The translations under genes were made by a program, and so were the position numbers. The notes beneath the pieces were generated by a model. The model saw only the letters and a program-made list of their open reading frames with translations. It did no database searches and was not told the origin of the DNA. 35,517 nucleotides of DNA from Bacteroidota bacterium (GTDB lineage Bacteria > Bacteroidota > Bacteroidia > Bacteroidales > DTGW01), in contig JAKPQD010000318.1 of the NCBI GenBank assembly GCA_029572965.1, positions 1 to 35,517 on the forward strand, read 5' to 3'. Positions 23,656-32,166 of the stretch are shown here, one piece after another; the first letter of the stretch is position 1; every line of letters begins with the position of its first letter.

Positions 23656-26073
23656 ATGAAAAAAATAATTCTTGCTATTTTCTTGCTGACTGCTATTTGT
23701 GCTGCAAATGCACAACTTACACAAGTTATCCGTGGGAAAATATTGGATAAAGAAAGCCAGGTCACCCTTATTGGTGCCAATGTGCTCGTTTTAAACAGTA
23801 ATCCTGTCAACGGTACTATGACAGATGTAGATGGCAATTTCAAACTTGTTGTCCCGGTTGGGCGTGTTACCTTGAGGTTTACTTATATTGGCTATGAAGA
23901 TATGGTAGTGCCTGAACTTCTTGTTATCAGCGGTAAAGAAACTTTTCTGAATATTGAGATGCGTGAAAGTGTTTCGACAATGCAGGAGGTGGTGGTCAAA
24001 GCCCAGAAAGATAAGATACAACCGTTAAATTCAATGGCCTCGGTCAGTGCACGTATGCTTAGTACCGAAGATGCCAGCCGTTATGCAGGGGGCTATAATG
24101 ACCCGGCCCGCATGGTAAGTTCTTTTGCCGGGGTTACTCCGGCCCAGGATGACAAAAATGATATTATTGTACGTGGAAACTCGCCACGAGGGTTGTTGTG
24201 GCGACTTGAGGGTGTTGAAATTCCTTCACCAGCCCACTTTAGCGATGGCGAAGGTGATTCGGGAGGTTCGTTCTGTATCCTTAGTTCATCTGTCCTTTCA
24301 AACTCCGATTTTTATACCGGGGCATTTCCTGCTGAGTATGGCAATGCCCTATCCGGGATTCTTGACCTGAACCTCAGGAAAGGGAATGCCGAGAAGCACG
24401 AATTTGGCTTTCAGGCTGGAGTTGTCGGGGTTGAAGGAAGTGTCGAAGGGCCTGTCAGGGCTTTTAAAGGAGGTTCATACCTTGCAAACTATCGATATTC
24501 TAACTTTCAGGCTCTCAATAAAATGGGGTTGCTTGATTTGGCTGATAATGCCAGAGCACCACAATTTCAGGATTTAGTATTCAATGTTAACCTTCCAACC
24601 GAAAAGAGTGGGACTTTTTCTGTTTTTGGTGTTGGCGGCACCAGCACTGCCGGGGAATATGGTGTGAAAGACTCTGTTCAGTGGCTTAAGGACGAGAACT
24701 TGAGCGAGGACGAATTAGAAAGGCATTATATGGGGGTGATTGGATTGAAACATATTTACAATTTCTCCAACAAAAAAGCTTATGTGAAGACTAATGTTTC
24801 GGGGACCTACATTTCTGATACCTGGGATTTTGGCGATTTGGTAACTCCGGGAGATACTTGGTACAAAGGCAGTAGAAGTGGAGATTATACACGTTTTCGC
24901 AACAGGGGGAACGAGTTTTCTTATCCTTCTGTCAAGTTTTCGACCATGCTTAACCACAAAATCAATGCTTCTCATACAATCAGGACAGGATTTAATTATA
25001 GTATTTTAAAGTTTAATATATATGACGATGAATATAATTATGATAAATCAGAAAAAGAAAACAGGCCTGTTTATGATGTCAGGGTCGATAAAAAAGAAAC
25101 AACAAGCCTTTCTGGAGCCTATCTGCAATGGAAATACCGCATCAATCAGTCTTTTGAAATTAATACCGGTGTGCATTCTTTGCTATTTCACCTGAATAAT
25201 CATTACTCTGTTGAGCCCCGTGCCGGGTTGAAGTGGTATGTTACCGACAAATCCTCTATTAACTATGGCTTCGGCATTCATTCAAAGGTTGAGGCTATCT
25301 CAGCTTATTATTCTATTGTGCCGAACCCTGATGGTACATTGACCAACCCCAACAAAAATGTCAACTTTACCAGGGCTGTTCATAATGTGTTGGGGTACGA
25401 TTTGTCTATTTCTCCCAATTTACGGTTAAAAGCAGAAGTGTATTATCAATATCTCTATGATATACCTATAAAAAACGACTCTAATAGTACAGAGTCCTCT
25501 ATTAATGCCACTTACGGCATACCCGATACAGCGTACAACAATATGGGCTTGGGGATTAATAAAGGAATGGAACTAACTTTAGAAAAATTCTATTCCAATG
25601 ATTATTATTTTCTTGTGACCCTTTCTTTATTTGATTCAAAATACAAACCGGATAATGGAAAATGGTACAATACTTACTTTAATGGCAACTATGTTACCAA
25701 CTGGTTAGTGGGAAAGGACTTTAAAGTTGGGGCAACTAAGCAGAACATCTTTGGGCTCAACATAAAGCTTCTCCTGCGTGGAGGCTATCGCTATACACCT
25801 ATTGACATTGCCCGTTCTGATGATGAGGCAGTTTATGATTATTCCCGGACTTTTATGGAGCAAATGCCCGATTACATGCGTCTTGACTTTGGTATAAAAT
25901 ACAGGAGGAACAATCCGAGCTATTCGTGGATAGTATCGCTCGATATCCAGAACTTCACCAACCGCAAGAATATTCTTGGTTATGAATACCATGAACAAAA
26001 TGGTAGAAAATGGATTGAAGATGTCGAAGGGCTTGGAATGATTCCTATCCTCAACTTCAGGATTGAGTTTTAA
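23656..26073 (+). CDS. TonB-dependent outer-membrane receptor
   Basis: 805 aa from MKKIILAIFLL, a clean signal peptide ending near CAANA-Q. Residues about 25-110 form the carboxypeptidase-regulatory-like domain (IRGKILDKESQVTLIGANVLVLN, TDVDGNFKLVVP), 115-235 the plug (STMQEVVVKAQ, then DIIVRGNSPRGLLWRLEGVEIPSP), then a 22-strand barrel ending in a C-terminal Phe (FRIEF). Imports a ligand unknown to me; no SusD partner is beside it. The prophage lies about 20 bp upstream of the ATG, so its native promoter is probably separated from it. A longer frame to 23581 runs into the phage end and is not the start. Confidence 0.92.
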   Translation: MKKIILAIFLLTAICAANAQLTQVIRGKILDKESQVTLIGANVLVLNSNPVNGTMTDVDGNFKLVVPVGRVTLRFTYIGYEDMVVPELLVISGKETFLNIEMRESVSTMQEVVVKAQKDKIQPLNSMASVSARMLSTEDASRYAGGYNDPARMVSSFAGVTPAQDDKNDIIVRGNSPRGLLWRLEGVEIPSPAHFSDGEGDSGGSFCILSSSVLSNSDFYTGAFPAEYGNALSGILDLNLRKGNAEKHEFGFQAGVVGVEGSVEGPVRAFKGGSYLANYRYSNFQALNKMGLLDLADNARAPQFQDLVFNVNLPTEKSGTFSVFGVGGTSTAGEYGVKDSVQWLKDENLSEDELERHYMGVIGLKHIYNFSNKKAYVKTNVSGTYISDTWDFGDLVTPGDTWYKGSRSGDYTRFRNRGNEFSYPSVKFSTMLNHKINASHTIRTGFNYSILKFNIYDDEYNYDKSEKENRPVYDVRVDKKETTSLSGAYLQWKYRINQSFEINTGVHSLLFHLNNHYSVEPRAGLKWYVTDKSSINYGFGIHSKVEAISAYYSIVPNPDGTLTNPNKNVNFTRAVHNVLGYDLSISPNLRLKAEVYYQYLYDIPIKNDSNSTESSINATYGIPDTAYNNMGLGINKGMELTLEKFYSNDYYFLVTLSLFDSKYKPDNGKWYNTYFNGNYVTNWLVGKDFKVGATKQNIFGLNIKLLLRGGYRYTPIDIARSDDEAVYDYSRTFMEQMPDYMRLDFGIKYRRNNPSYSWIVSLDIQNFTNRKNILGYEYHEQNGRKWIEDVEGLGMIPILNFRIEF

Positions 26074-26531
26074 CGCCAAAAGATAGTTGATAAGCCAATA
26101 CCGTTTAATTAAAAATCAGCCCCCACCTAACCTCTGTTATAAAAAAGATTGCTTTCACGGGTGTTCTCCCGTCAAAGACGGGACAAGCTATCAGACCAAT
26201 GAAAATCCATTTTGTTTGGGTGCAACATAATGAAGTGTTATCATAAGTTTATTTTTTTAGACTAATTAATTAGAAAAAGAATAATGGTAAGAATTATTCT
26301 GGTTGTTATTGTATTATAGTTAATTATGTAAATTAACTCATACATGAATAGGGTGTCTCAAAAAATTTTGTGGTTGTTGAGTTTTTTGAAAGCATTACTA
26401 TAATTCACCAAGGGCACGCTAACATGCTCATTACCTGACATTTTTTGGATACCCTTTTATCCCGAAACACTATAAAATATAGTGAGGAGCAGTTTTTGAA
26501 TGTTTTATTTTAATATTTTTTTCTCTCTGTT
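26074..26531. other. Gene-free stretch with hairpin and IS/MITE-like remnant
   Basis: No supported gene between the TonB receptor and tRNA-His promoter. It holds a small perfect hairpin (TCCCGTC 26167-26173, loop AAA, GACGGGA 26177-26183) and a pair of imperfect inverted ends at about 26350-26366 and 26440-26455. Confidence 0.6.
26350..26455. repeat. Possible MITE or IS remnant with imperfect inverted ends
   Basis: The left end GGGTGTCTCAAAAAAT and the inverse of the right end (GGGTATCCAAAAAAT) agree apart from a few positions and one gap, enclosing about 75 bp without coding capacity. GGGTGTCTCAAAA resembles the tips of several IS families. No target duplication is evident. Confidence 0.3.
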
Positions 26532-26561
26532 TTTGAAATTCAAAACGATTATTTATCTTTG
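26532..26561 (+). promoter_or_regulatory. Promoter of tRNA-His
   Basis: TTTG at 26532-26535 and TATCTTTG at 26554-26561, 18 bp apart, match the Bacteroidota promoter consensus (spacing 1 bp short of usual). It lies 13 bp before the tRNA. Confidence 0.65.
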
Positions 26562-26573
26562 CAGTCCTCAAAT

Positions 26574-26649
26574 GGTGGATGTAGCTCAGTTGGTTAGAGT
26601 AGTGGATTGTGGTTCCATTGGTCGTGGGTTCGAGTCCCATCTTCCACCC
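26574..26649 (+). tRNA. tRNA-His (GTG anticodon)
   Basis: A full cloverleaf is readable: acceptor GTGGATG with CTTCCAC (one T-T mismatch at pair 6-67), D-arm GCTC/GAGT, anticodon arm GTGGA-TTGTGGT-TCCAT with anticodon GTG, and T-arm GTGGG-TTCGAGT-CCCAT. The G at 26574 is the G-1 characteristic of tRNA-His, opposite C73. CCA is not fully encoded. Confidence 0.95.
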
Positions 26650-26651
26650 CT

Positions 26652-26677
26652 AAAGCCAGGTTTTGCCTGGCTTTTTT
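26652..26677 (+). terminator. Intrinsic terminator of tRNA-His
   Basis: AAAGCCAGG (26652-26660) pairs perfectly with CCTGGCTTT (26666-26674), loop TTTTG, and the stem runs into a T-tract to 26677. It directly follows the tRNA. Confidence 0.9.
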
Positions 26678-26756
26678 CTTTATCAAAGAACTAACCTTTA
26701 TATCATTTGTTATACTTATTAGTTTTTTATAACTTTAATAAGCTAAAAAGTAACAA

Positions 26757-28280
26757 ATGGCTGAGAATAAAGAAATATCAGACTTAAGAAGGGAGTTGGA
26801 AACACTTCGCTTAGAAAATGCACACCTTAAGTTGGTTAACCGCAGCCTGAACAGTGTTGTTGAAAATAGTCCTGCATCTATTGTTATTACAAATAAGCAG
26901 GGAGTTATTGAATATGTAAACCCAATATTTACTAAAATCACCGGATACACAGCCGAAGAAGCCATTGGTATGCATACCAGGGTGTTCAAATCCGGATACC
27001 ACCCAGACGAATATTATAAGGCCATGTGGCATACTATTTCTTCTGGTAAAACTTGGAAAGATGCTTTTAAAAACCGCAGAAAAGATGGCTCTTTGTATTG
27101 GGAACAACAGTTTATTACTCCCATTATTAATGATAATAACGAAATTTCGCATTTTGCGGCGATAAAGATTGATATTTCGCTTCAAAAAGAATATGAAGAG
27201 AAACTCAGAAAAAGCCAGCAATATCTTGATACGCTTACCAAAGCCCTTCCTGAACTGATTCTGGTGCTTGCTGAAGATGGTTTTTTGATAGATGCCATTA
27301 CCAATGAAAAATTAGAAGCATACAAAATACTTCTTCAGGCAAAATCAAGCAATATATTCAATGTCCTGCCTGTTGATTTGCATACTATACTTAGAGATTT
27401 AATTGAAAGGACGATAAAAAGCAATTCCATACAAATTGCAGAATTTCCTATTGAACACAGGGGAAAGGTGCTATGGTTTGAAGCAAGGAGCGTTTTGCTT
27501 GATTATGAGATAAAAGAAAACCTTAATAGCATTGTTGCCGTCATCAGAGACATCACAGTCCGAAAGAATGCCGAACAAAGCCTGATTGAGCTAAATGCCA
27601 CAAAAGACAAGTTTTTTTCTATCATTGCACACGACCTGAGAAACCCTTTCAATGCGCTTTTAGGCATATCGGAGATTATGTATAATTCTGATGAGATTGA
27701 CGTACAGCAAATGATTGAAATGAGCAAGCTTATTAACGAGTCGAGCCGTAATGCTTATGAATTGCTTGAAAACCTTTTGCAATGGTCGCGCTCGCAAACA
27801 GGCCAAATAAAATTTGAACCCAACTATCACAACCTTTATCAAATTGTGGAACAAGGTATTAAAATTATTGAAGGACAGGCTTTTAGTAAAAATGTCAAAG
27901 TGCTAAACCGTATTCCCGGCAATGAGGTTGTTTTTGCCGATGTAAACCTTTTAAAGACTGTTATCCGAAATATAGTTAGCAACTCAATCAAATATTCATA
28001 CCCTCATTCGGAAGTACTCATTTATAGTGAAAGTGACAAAGAAATGACAAAAATAGTTGTGTCAGATATGGGTAAGGGAATGAAGCCCTCAACATTGCAA
28101 AACTTATTTAAAATTGACCAAAAAATATCTATCCCTGGCACTAATAATGAAAAAGGTACCGGTCTGGGGCTCATCTTATGCAAAGAATTTATCGATTTGC
28201 ATAATGGTTTTATTAATGTATATAGTGAACCTGAAGCTGGGACAAACTTCAAAATCAGCCTTCCCCTGCCTGTCAGGTAA
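26757..28280 (+). CDS. PAS-domain sensor histidine kinase
   Basis: 507 aa, no membrane segment, so cytoplasmic. Coiled coil at 1-30, PAS domain at about 33-145 (NSPASIVITNKQGVIEYVNPIF, NRRKDGSLYWEQQ), a second, weaker PAS-like domain at about 155-275, HisKA with H292 in SIIAHDLRNPF, and HATPase with NSIKYS (N box), SDMGKGM (G1) and GTGLGLILCKEF (G2). It autophosphorylates H292 in response to an unknown internal signal. No response regulator gene is adjacent, so it is an orphan kinase. The gene starts 80 bp after the tRNA-His terminator. Confidence 0.92.
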   Translation: MAENKEISDLRRELETLRLENAHLKLVNRSLNSVVENSPASIVITNKQGVIEYVNPIFTKITGYTAEEAIGMHTRVFKSGYHPDEYYKAMWHTISSGKTWKDAFKNRRKDGSLYWEQQFITPIINDNNEISHFAAIKIDISLQKEYEEKLRKSQQYLDTLTKALPELILVLAEDGFLIDAITNEKLEAYKILLQAKSSNIFNVLPVDLHTILRDLIERTIKSNSIQIAEFPIEHRGKVLWFEARSVLLDYEIKENLNSIVAVIRDITVRKNAEQSLIELNATKDKFFSIIAHDLRNPFNALLGISEIMYNSDEIDVQQMIEMSKLINESSRNAYELLENLLQWSRSQTGQIKFEPNYHNLYQIVEQGIKIIEGQAFSKNVKVLNRIPGNEVVFADVNLLKTVIRNIVSNSIKYSYPHSEVLIYSESDKEMTKIVVSDMGKGMKPSTLQNLFKIDQKISIPGTNNEKGTGLGLILCKEFIDLHNGFINVYSEPEAGTNFKISLPLPVR

Positions 28281-28360
28281 TTTTTTTTCTGATTTTCTTC
28301 AATTTGGAACGAAAAAGATTGTTTTTGTATAGTTTACCTATGTAGGCAGCAAAATGGCGG

Positions 28361-28405
28361 GGTTACAAAGCTTTGCGTTTTCTGAAAACGCAAAACTTTG
28401 TAACC
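28361..28405. repeat. 45-bp near-perfect palindrome
   Basis: Arms of 22 bp at 28361-28382 and 28384-28405 flank a single T; only one position departs from perfect pairing (a G-T pair in RNA). The arms begin GGTTACAAAG and meet in GCGTTTTC-T-GAAAACGC. It lies between convergent genes (kinase and DUF3795). It could be a REP-type element or a two-way transcription barrier. A 63-codon frame through it is not convincing. Confidence 0.75.
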
Positions 28406-28554
28406 AGCTCAAAAAGAGCAAACCTCACCAAGCCCTGATGTGCAATACTTGCGGCCAAAACCTGTTTACAATACAACTTAGCAAAATGTTACCAAAGTGC
28501 ATTATCAACAAACTACCACGAACCAGGTCAAAGCGTTTTTTATAAAGCTTGTTT

Positions 28555-28905
28555 CTACTTTCTTTTAATACTTTGCCAGCCATTACTACTCATAAATGCA
28601 GCAAAAGCAGTCGGGCCGTCTTGTTTGATTTTGGCAATGCAAGCTGCACGGTCGGAGCGAAAGATAAGCCCAAAAACTTTTGAGATAAAGTTGTTGAATT
28701 TCTTACAATCCATAGGGTTGGCAAACTGCTTGCAGTCGGCGCAACTTTGGTAGTTGTTTTCGATGCAGCAAGAACGGATTTTGCACCAGGTAGCTTTGGC
28801 ATTGTCTGCACAGCCGGGGCATTTGCCTGATATATACAAACGGCAGGCGCCGCAATATAATCCACAGTAAGCAATCAGTTTTGTGTCGTTTTTTATATTT
28901 TCCAT
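28555..28905 (-). CDS. DUF3795 cysteine-rich protein
   Basis: 116 aa with about 12 Cys in a DUF3795-like pattern: AYCGLYCGACRLYISGKCPGC, then CCIENNYQSCADCKQF and MDCKKFN. The Cys pairs suggest metal binding. It begins 2 bp after the radical SAM gene's stop, so the two are almost surely co-transcribed. Function is not known for the family; the pairing with a radical SAM enzyme is suggestive only. Confidence 0.85.
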   Translation of the reverse strand: MENIKNDTKLIAYCGLYCGACRLYISGKCPGCADNAKATWCKIRSCCIENNYQSCADCKQFANPMDCKKFNNFISKVFGLIFRSDRAACIAKIKQDGPTAFAAFMSSNGWQSIKRK

Positions 28906-28907
28906 GA

Positions 28908-29780
28908 TTAAAAAAGTTTAAGTTCTACAATCTGAGCCGGTTTGTAAAATTCCATTTTTGTTGCGATGCCGGCTTCATTGCACAAGCGGTTAAATGTTTT
29001 GTATAGTTCAGATGAATTGGGCGATGAACAGTTATATTGCATCCCAAACACTTTTTCATAGCGGGCCCTGATGCCAGGGAAAAGCTTATCCAAAGCGTCG
29101 TAGAAGTATTCGCGGTTTCCTTCACGCAAAGTAAGCCCAAAGACTGCCAGAATATATTTTGCCCCTGCGGCTTTGGCTTTCTCAACAATAGAAACGACGT
29201 TTTCGACCGTGTCATTGATAAATGGAAGTACTGGCATTAGGGTAACTCCACAGTAAATACCTTCGGATGACAGTTTGCTCATAGCTTCAAAGCGTTCGGA
29301 TGTTGTAGGGGCGCATGGTTCAATAGTTTTGCAAAGATTGTCATCTTCAGATGTAATGGTAAAAGACACGGCAGCATACACCTTGTTTATTTCCCTGAGT
29401 AAATCAATATCCCTGACTACCAGGTTGCTTTTAGTAATAATATGAATAGGATAGTGATAACGTTTGATGACTTCCAGCGCTTTACGGGTAAGCTGATATT
29501 CCTTTTCTACAGGCATATAACAATCGTTCATCGAGCCAAAGCCAATGGTACCAATGGTTCTTTTGCTCCGCAACTCACATTCGAGCATATTAATGGCATT
29601 TTCTTTGACCCTTATATCTGAAAGTTCGCCCAGCTGGTAACATTTGCTGCGCGAATCGCAGTATATACAGCCATGTTGGCACCCTCGATAGAGGTTCATA
29701 TTGTAACTAAGCCCGAAATAAGGGTCTGGTTTATGTTTTACTGTCGAAAGTATTGTCTTAGCTTGTATATAACGTGCCAT
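28908..29780 (-). CDS. SPL-like radical SAM protein
   Basis: 290 aa. The radical SAM cluster motif is CQHGCIYC (C34, C38, C41), preceded by GLSYNMNLYRG, which is the signature of the spore-photoproduct-lyase-like/Rv2578c-type radical SAM group. GFGSMNDCYMPVEKEY, HIITKSNLVVRD and FTITSEDDNLCKTIEPCAPT follow in the usual order. It would use SAM and a 4Fe-4S cluster; substrate unknown, DNA repair being one possibility for this group. 11 bp after the membrane-protein gene and 2 bp before DUF3795. Confidence 0.88.
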   Translation of the reverse strand: MARYIQAKTILSTVKHKPDPYFGLSYNMNLYRGCQHGCIYCDSRSKCYQLGELSDIRVKENAINMLECELRSKRTIGTIGFGSMNDCYMPVEKEYQLTRKALEVIKRYHYPIHIITKSNLVVRDIDLLREINKVYAAVSFTITSEDDNLCKTIEPCAPTTSERFEAMSKLSSEGIYCGVTLMPVLPFINDTVENVVSIVEKAKAAGAKYILAVFGLTLREGNREYFYDALDKLFPGIRARYEKVFGMQYNCSSPNSSELYKTFNRLCNEAGIATKMEFYKPAQIVELKLF

Positions 29781-29791
29781 TATTTTGTTTG

Positions 29792-30217
29792 TTAGGCTGT
29801 GTATCGTTTTTCCATTTTAATGATTACCAAGGAAGCAACATAAGTTTGGAAAAAGCTGCTCACCGTCCAGCTTAACACCATAGCTGATGAAATCTGGTAA
29901 GAGCTATAGCTGATGAGCATTCCTGGTATTGTTGCAACAAGCCAATACGCGCCTGTCAGAGTAAATGCAGCATTCATGATATTTTCGGCAAACAGTTTTT
30001 TTACTTTTGTCCAAATCCATGCTAAGGTAAATGCAAAAAAGAAAGGTTGCAAGAAATAAATGTACATTAGCGGATCTTCCCATGTCCTGAAAATGCTGGT
30101 GTTGCTATATTCGTCGTTAAGCGATGGGAATATAAACATGAAAGCAAAGCCAATGGCAATGCTCATTGCAAAGCTGGCTATTGCTGCAAGAAATGAAGGT
30201 AAGATAAGTTTTTTCAT
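29792..30217 (-). CDS. Four-helix membrane protein
   Basis: 141 aa with four hydrophobic segments (about 6-28, 50-68, 80-102, 110-132), starting MKKLILPSFLAAIASFAMS. Family not recognised with certainty; similar small membrane proteins occur next to GyrI-like and WYL genes. It is the first gene of a tight minus-strand trio with the radical SAM and DUF3795 genes. The 126-bp gap upstream contains a small near-palindrome (GATGAA-TT-TTCATC, 30283-30296) that could be an operator. Confidence 0.75.
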   Translation of the reverse strand: MKKLILPSFLAAIASFAMSIAIGFAFMFIFPSLNDEYSNTSIFRTWEDPLMYIYFLQPFFFAFTLAWIWTKVKKLFAENIMNAAFTLTGAYWLVATIPGMLISYSSYQISSAMVLSWTVSSFFQTYVASLVIIKMEKRYTA

Positions 30218-30343
30218 CTGTAAATAATTTTATAAATAAGGTCGGATGAACCCCGAAAGGCTCTCCGAAGGAAAACTCTCATGATGAATTTTCATCCTTG
30301 TTTGTGTTTAACGAATCATGCTCGTTTCATTAATAATTTTCAA

Positions 30344-30796
30344 TTAATTCACTCCAACCTGCACCTCAGTAATATTATTAGCAGGGTCGGCAAAATCGGA
30401 GTTGATGTATATTTCGCGACAAACGCCGTTGTATTCAAGTTTTTCTTCGGCCAGTCTGTCAAATAAGTGGTGATATATAGCGCCCACTTCATTCCAATGG
30501 CCGTAATGCATGGCACTTGCACATTTAAATGCAGGGAGCTCAACAAATTTAAATTTTCCTGAATAACCACCTGGGGCAAATACAGGCAGGCAGATATCCA
30601 GCTTAAAGCGTGTGTCGGGATTGCCATCAGCACCTTCATAGACCCAATATACAGGGCCTGTGATGTCCAATTTATTTGCTACAGCTTCGGCACATAGTTC
30701 GCGGGCCACAGAGCCAACAAGCGGCATCATCTCGTTAAAAGTAGTTTCAACACTAAAGCTAAGTGTTTTCAAAGGGTTACAAATTTTAACTTCCAT
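30344..30796 (-). CDS. GyrI-like small-molecule-binding domain protein
   Basis: 150 aa from the ATG at 30796. Pattern MEVKICNPLKTLSFSVETTFNEMMPLVGSVARELC, then ITGPVYWVYEGADGNPDTRFKLDICLPV and HYGHWNEVGAIYHHLFDRLAEEKLE with a C-terminal REIYINSDFADP follows the GyrI-like/AraC effector-binding fold. It is a stand-alone version without DNA-binding domain. Such proteins bind or hydrolyse small cationic or electrophilic compounds. It lies between the membrane-protein gene and the WYL regulator on the same strand. Confidence 0.85.
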   Translation of the reverse strand: MEVKICNPLKTLSFSVETTFNEMMPLVGSVARELCAEAVANKLDITGPVYWVYEGADGNPDTRFKLDICLPVFAPGGYSGKFKFVELPAFKCASAMHYGHWNEVGAIYHHLFDRLAEEKLEYNGVCREIYINSDFADPANNITEVQVGVN

Positions 30797-31052
30797 AATG
30801 ATTGTTTTTAAATGATTATGGAACAAAGAAAACAGGGCGGAGTGACAACCTTATGTCAGCAGGAAATAGTTTTCTAAAAAATTTTATAGAACTATCCCCG
30901 GCCAGCGGCGGGAAAGCTCTTCTTGTCAAGGCAGCTAGTGCGCCAAAAGCCCTGTAAGGGTTAAATTTCTGACACTTATTTTTTTGCTTGACAGCTTAGG
31001 CTATGCGCTACCTTGGATGAATAGGTTTTGAAAGGATATTTTATGAAATATT

Positions 31053-32000
31053 TCAACCCTGATAATGCTCTGTTAATGCTTTAACTTTGCTTTTTACCAA
31101 ATCTTTGAATGCCTGAGGGCCAACAATTGTTACGTTCTTGCCAAGTGATAACACCCATCTCTCAATCCATTCGTACGAATCGGTCATAAAGTGCATTAGT
31201 ATTCCTTCAGGGGTAAGGACTTCTTCAATGAAACCGTAATAGTACTTTTGTTCAGCCAGTTTGGCCTGCATGTCGAAGGGGAATAGCAGGCTGACTTTTA
31301 GGTAAGCCGAGTTGTCAAAAAGCTTAGGGATAAGCTCCTGAACAGTGGGATGTGCTGAGGTGTATTTTTCATCAGTGATTTCGAGCTGTTTGATGCGGTC
31401 GAGCCTGAAATCGCGATACTCATTGCGTAGTTTGCAGTAGCCAAACAGGTGCCAGCGGGCACTATAGAAGCATACGCCTATGGGCTCGACTTTTCGTCGG
31501 GTGGTTTCTTTTTTGTACCCTGAAAAATATTCGATATTGACAATATGGCTTTCTGCAATGGCTTTCTGCACGGTAACCATGAAACAGTTGGGAAATTCAG
31601 AATCTTCAGAAGGTGGACGCAATACAAGTATCTGGTTGTCTATCTTTTCAAGATATTCTTTGTCGCTATACCTTATTACCGCTTTTACTTTTTCGAGGGC
31701 AGTGCAGAAATGCTTATTTACTGAGAGGTCGGTGTATTTATCTATCATTTTTGCCCCGGTGAAGATGGCTGCAGCTTCTTCCCTCGTAAACATGACCGGA
31801 GGCAGATGATACCCGGCCTCAACAGTGTATCCCGATCCGGCTTCGCCACAAACAGGTATGCCGGACTCTTGCAGAGCGCGTACATCGCGATAAACAGTTC
31901 GCAGGCTGATGTCAAACCTTTCGGCAATATCGCTGGCCTTAACCAGTCGTCGCGACTGCATAAATGTGAGGATAGCTACAAGGCGGTCAATGCGGTTCAT
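31053..32000 (-). CDS. YafY-family HTH/WYL transcriptional regulator
   Basis: 315 aa. HTH at residues about 3-58 (RIDRLVAILTFMQSRRLVKASDIAERFDISLRTVYRDVRALQ), wing GIPVCGEAGSGYTV, and WYL domain at about 140-215 with IEYFSGYKKETTRRKVEPIGV, ARWHLFGYC (variant of WYL) and DFRLDRIKQLEIT, then a C-terminal extension domain. WYL regulators bind nucleic acid or nucleotide-like ligands. It is oriented into the GyrI/radical SAM group, with a 256-bp gap, and may control it. A TATATTTG -7 box on its strand lies at 32022-32029. Confidence 0.92.
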   Translation of the reverse strand: MNRIDRLVAILTFMQSRRLVKASDIAERFDISLRTVYRDVRALQESGIPVCGEAGSGYTVEAGYHLPPVMFTREEAAAIFTGAKMIDKYTDLSVNKHFCTALEKVKAVIRYSDKEYLEKIDNQILVLRPPSEDSEFPNCFMVTVQKAIAESHIVNIEYFSGYKKETTRRKVEPIGVCFYSARWHLFGYCKLRNEYRDFRLDRIKQLEITDEKYTSAHPTVQELIPKLFDNSAYLKVSLLFPFDMQAKLAEQKYYYGFIEEVLTPEGILMHFMTDSYEWIERWVLSLGKNVTIVGPQAFKDLVKSKVKALTEHYQG

Positions 32001-32021
32001 ACAGAATTTTTAAAAAACAAA

Positions 32022-32029
32022 CAAATATA
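32022..32029 (-). promoter_or_regulatory. -7 box of the WYL regulator gene
   Basis: TATATTTG on the minus strand fits TAnnTTTG and lies 22 bp before the start codon. No good TTTG box at 19-21 bp spacing is seen, so it may need an activator or be weak. Confidence 0.4.
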
Positions 32030-32099
32030 AGATGAATGGCAATTTGAGATAAAACAATTTCAAATTTGCAGAAAATTCCAAAATTCTGATGGAAATGGT

Positions 32100-32107
32100 T
32101 AACTTTG
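32100..32107 (+). promoter_or_regulatory. -7 box of the lipoprotein gene
   Basis: TAACTTTG matches TAnnTTTG about 60 bp before the lipoprotein ATG; a TTTG at 32065-32068 is too far upstream (31 bp) for a standard -33 box. Confidence 0.4.
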
Positions 32108-32166
32108 ACATAAAACATACTTGTTTTTAGATTTTCAAACACAAATATTAATCAAAATTTAAACCA

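Noticed and set aside
26500-26694. 64-codon frame across tRNA-His
   Set aside because: Most of it is the tRNA and its terminator translated by chance.
28354-28545. 63-codon frame through the 45-bp palindrome
   Set aside because: Composition is atypical, there is no family signal, and the palindrome explains part of its openness.
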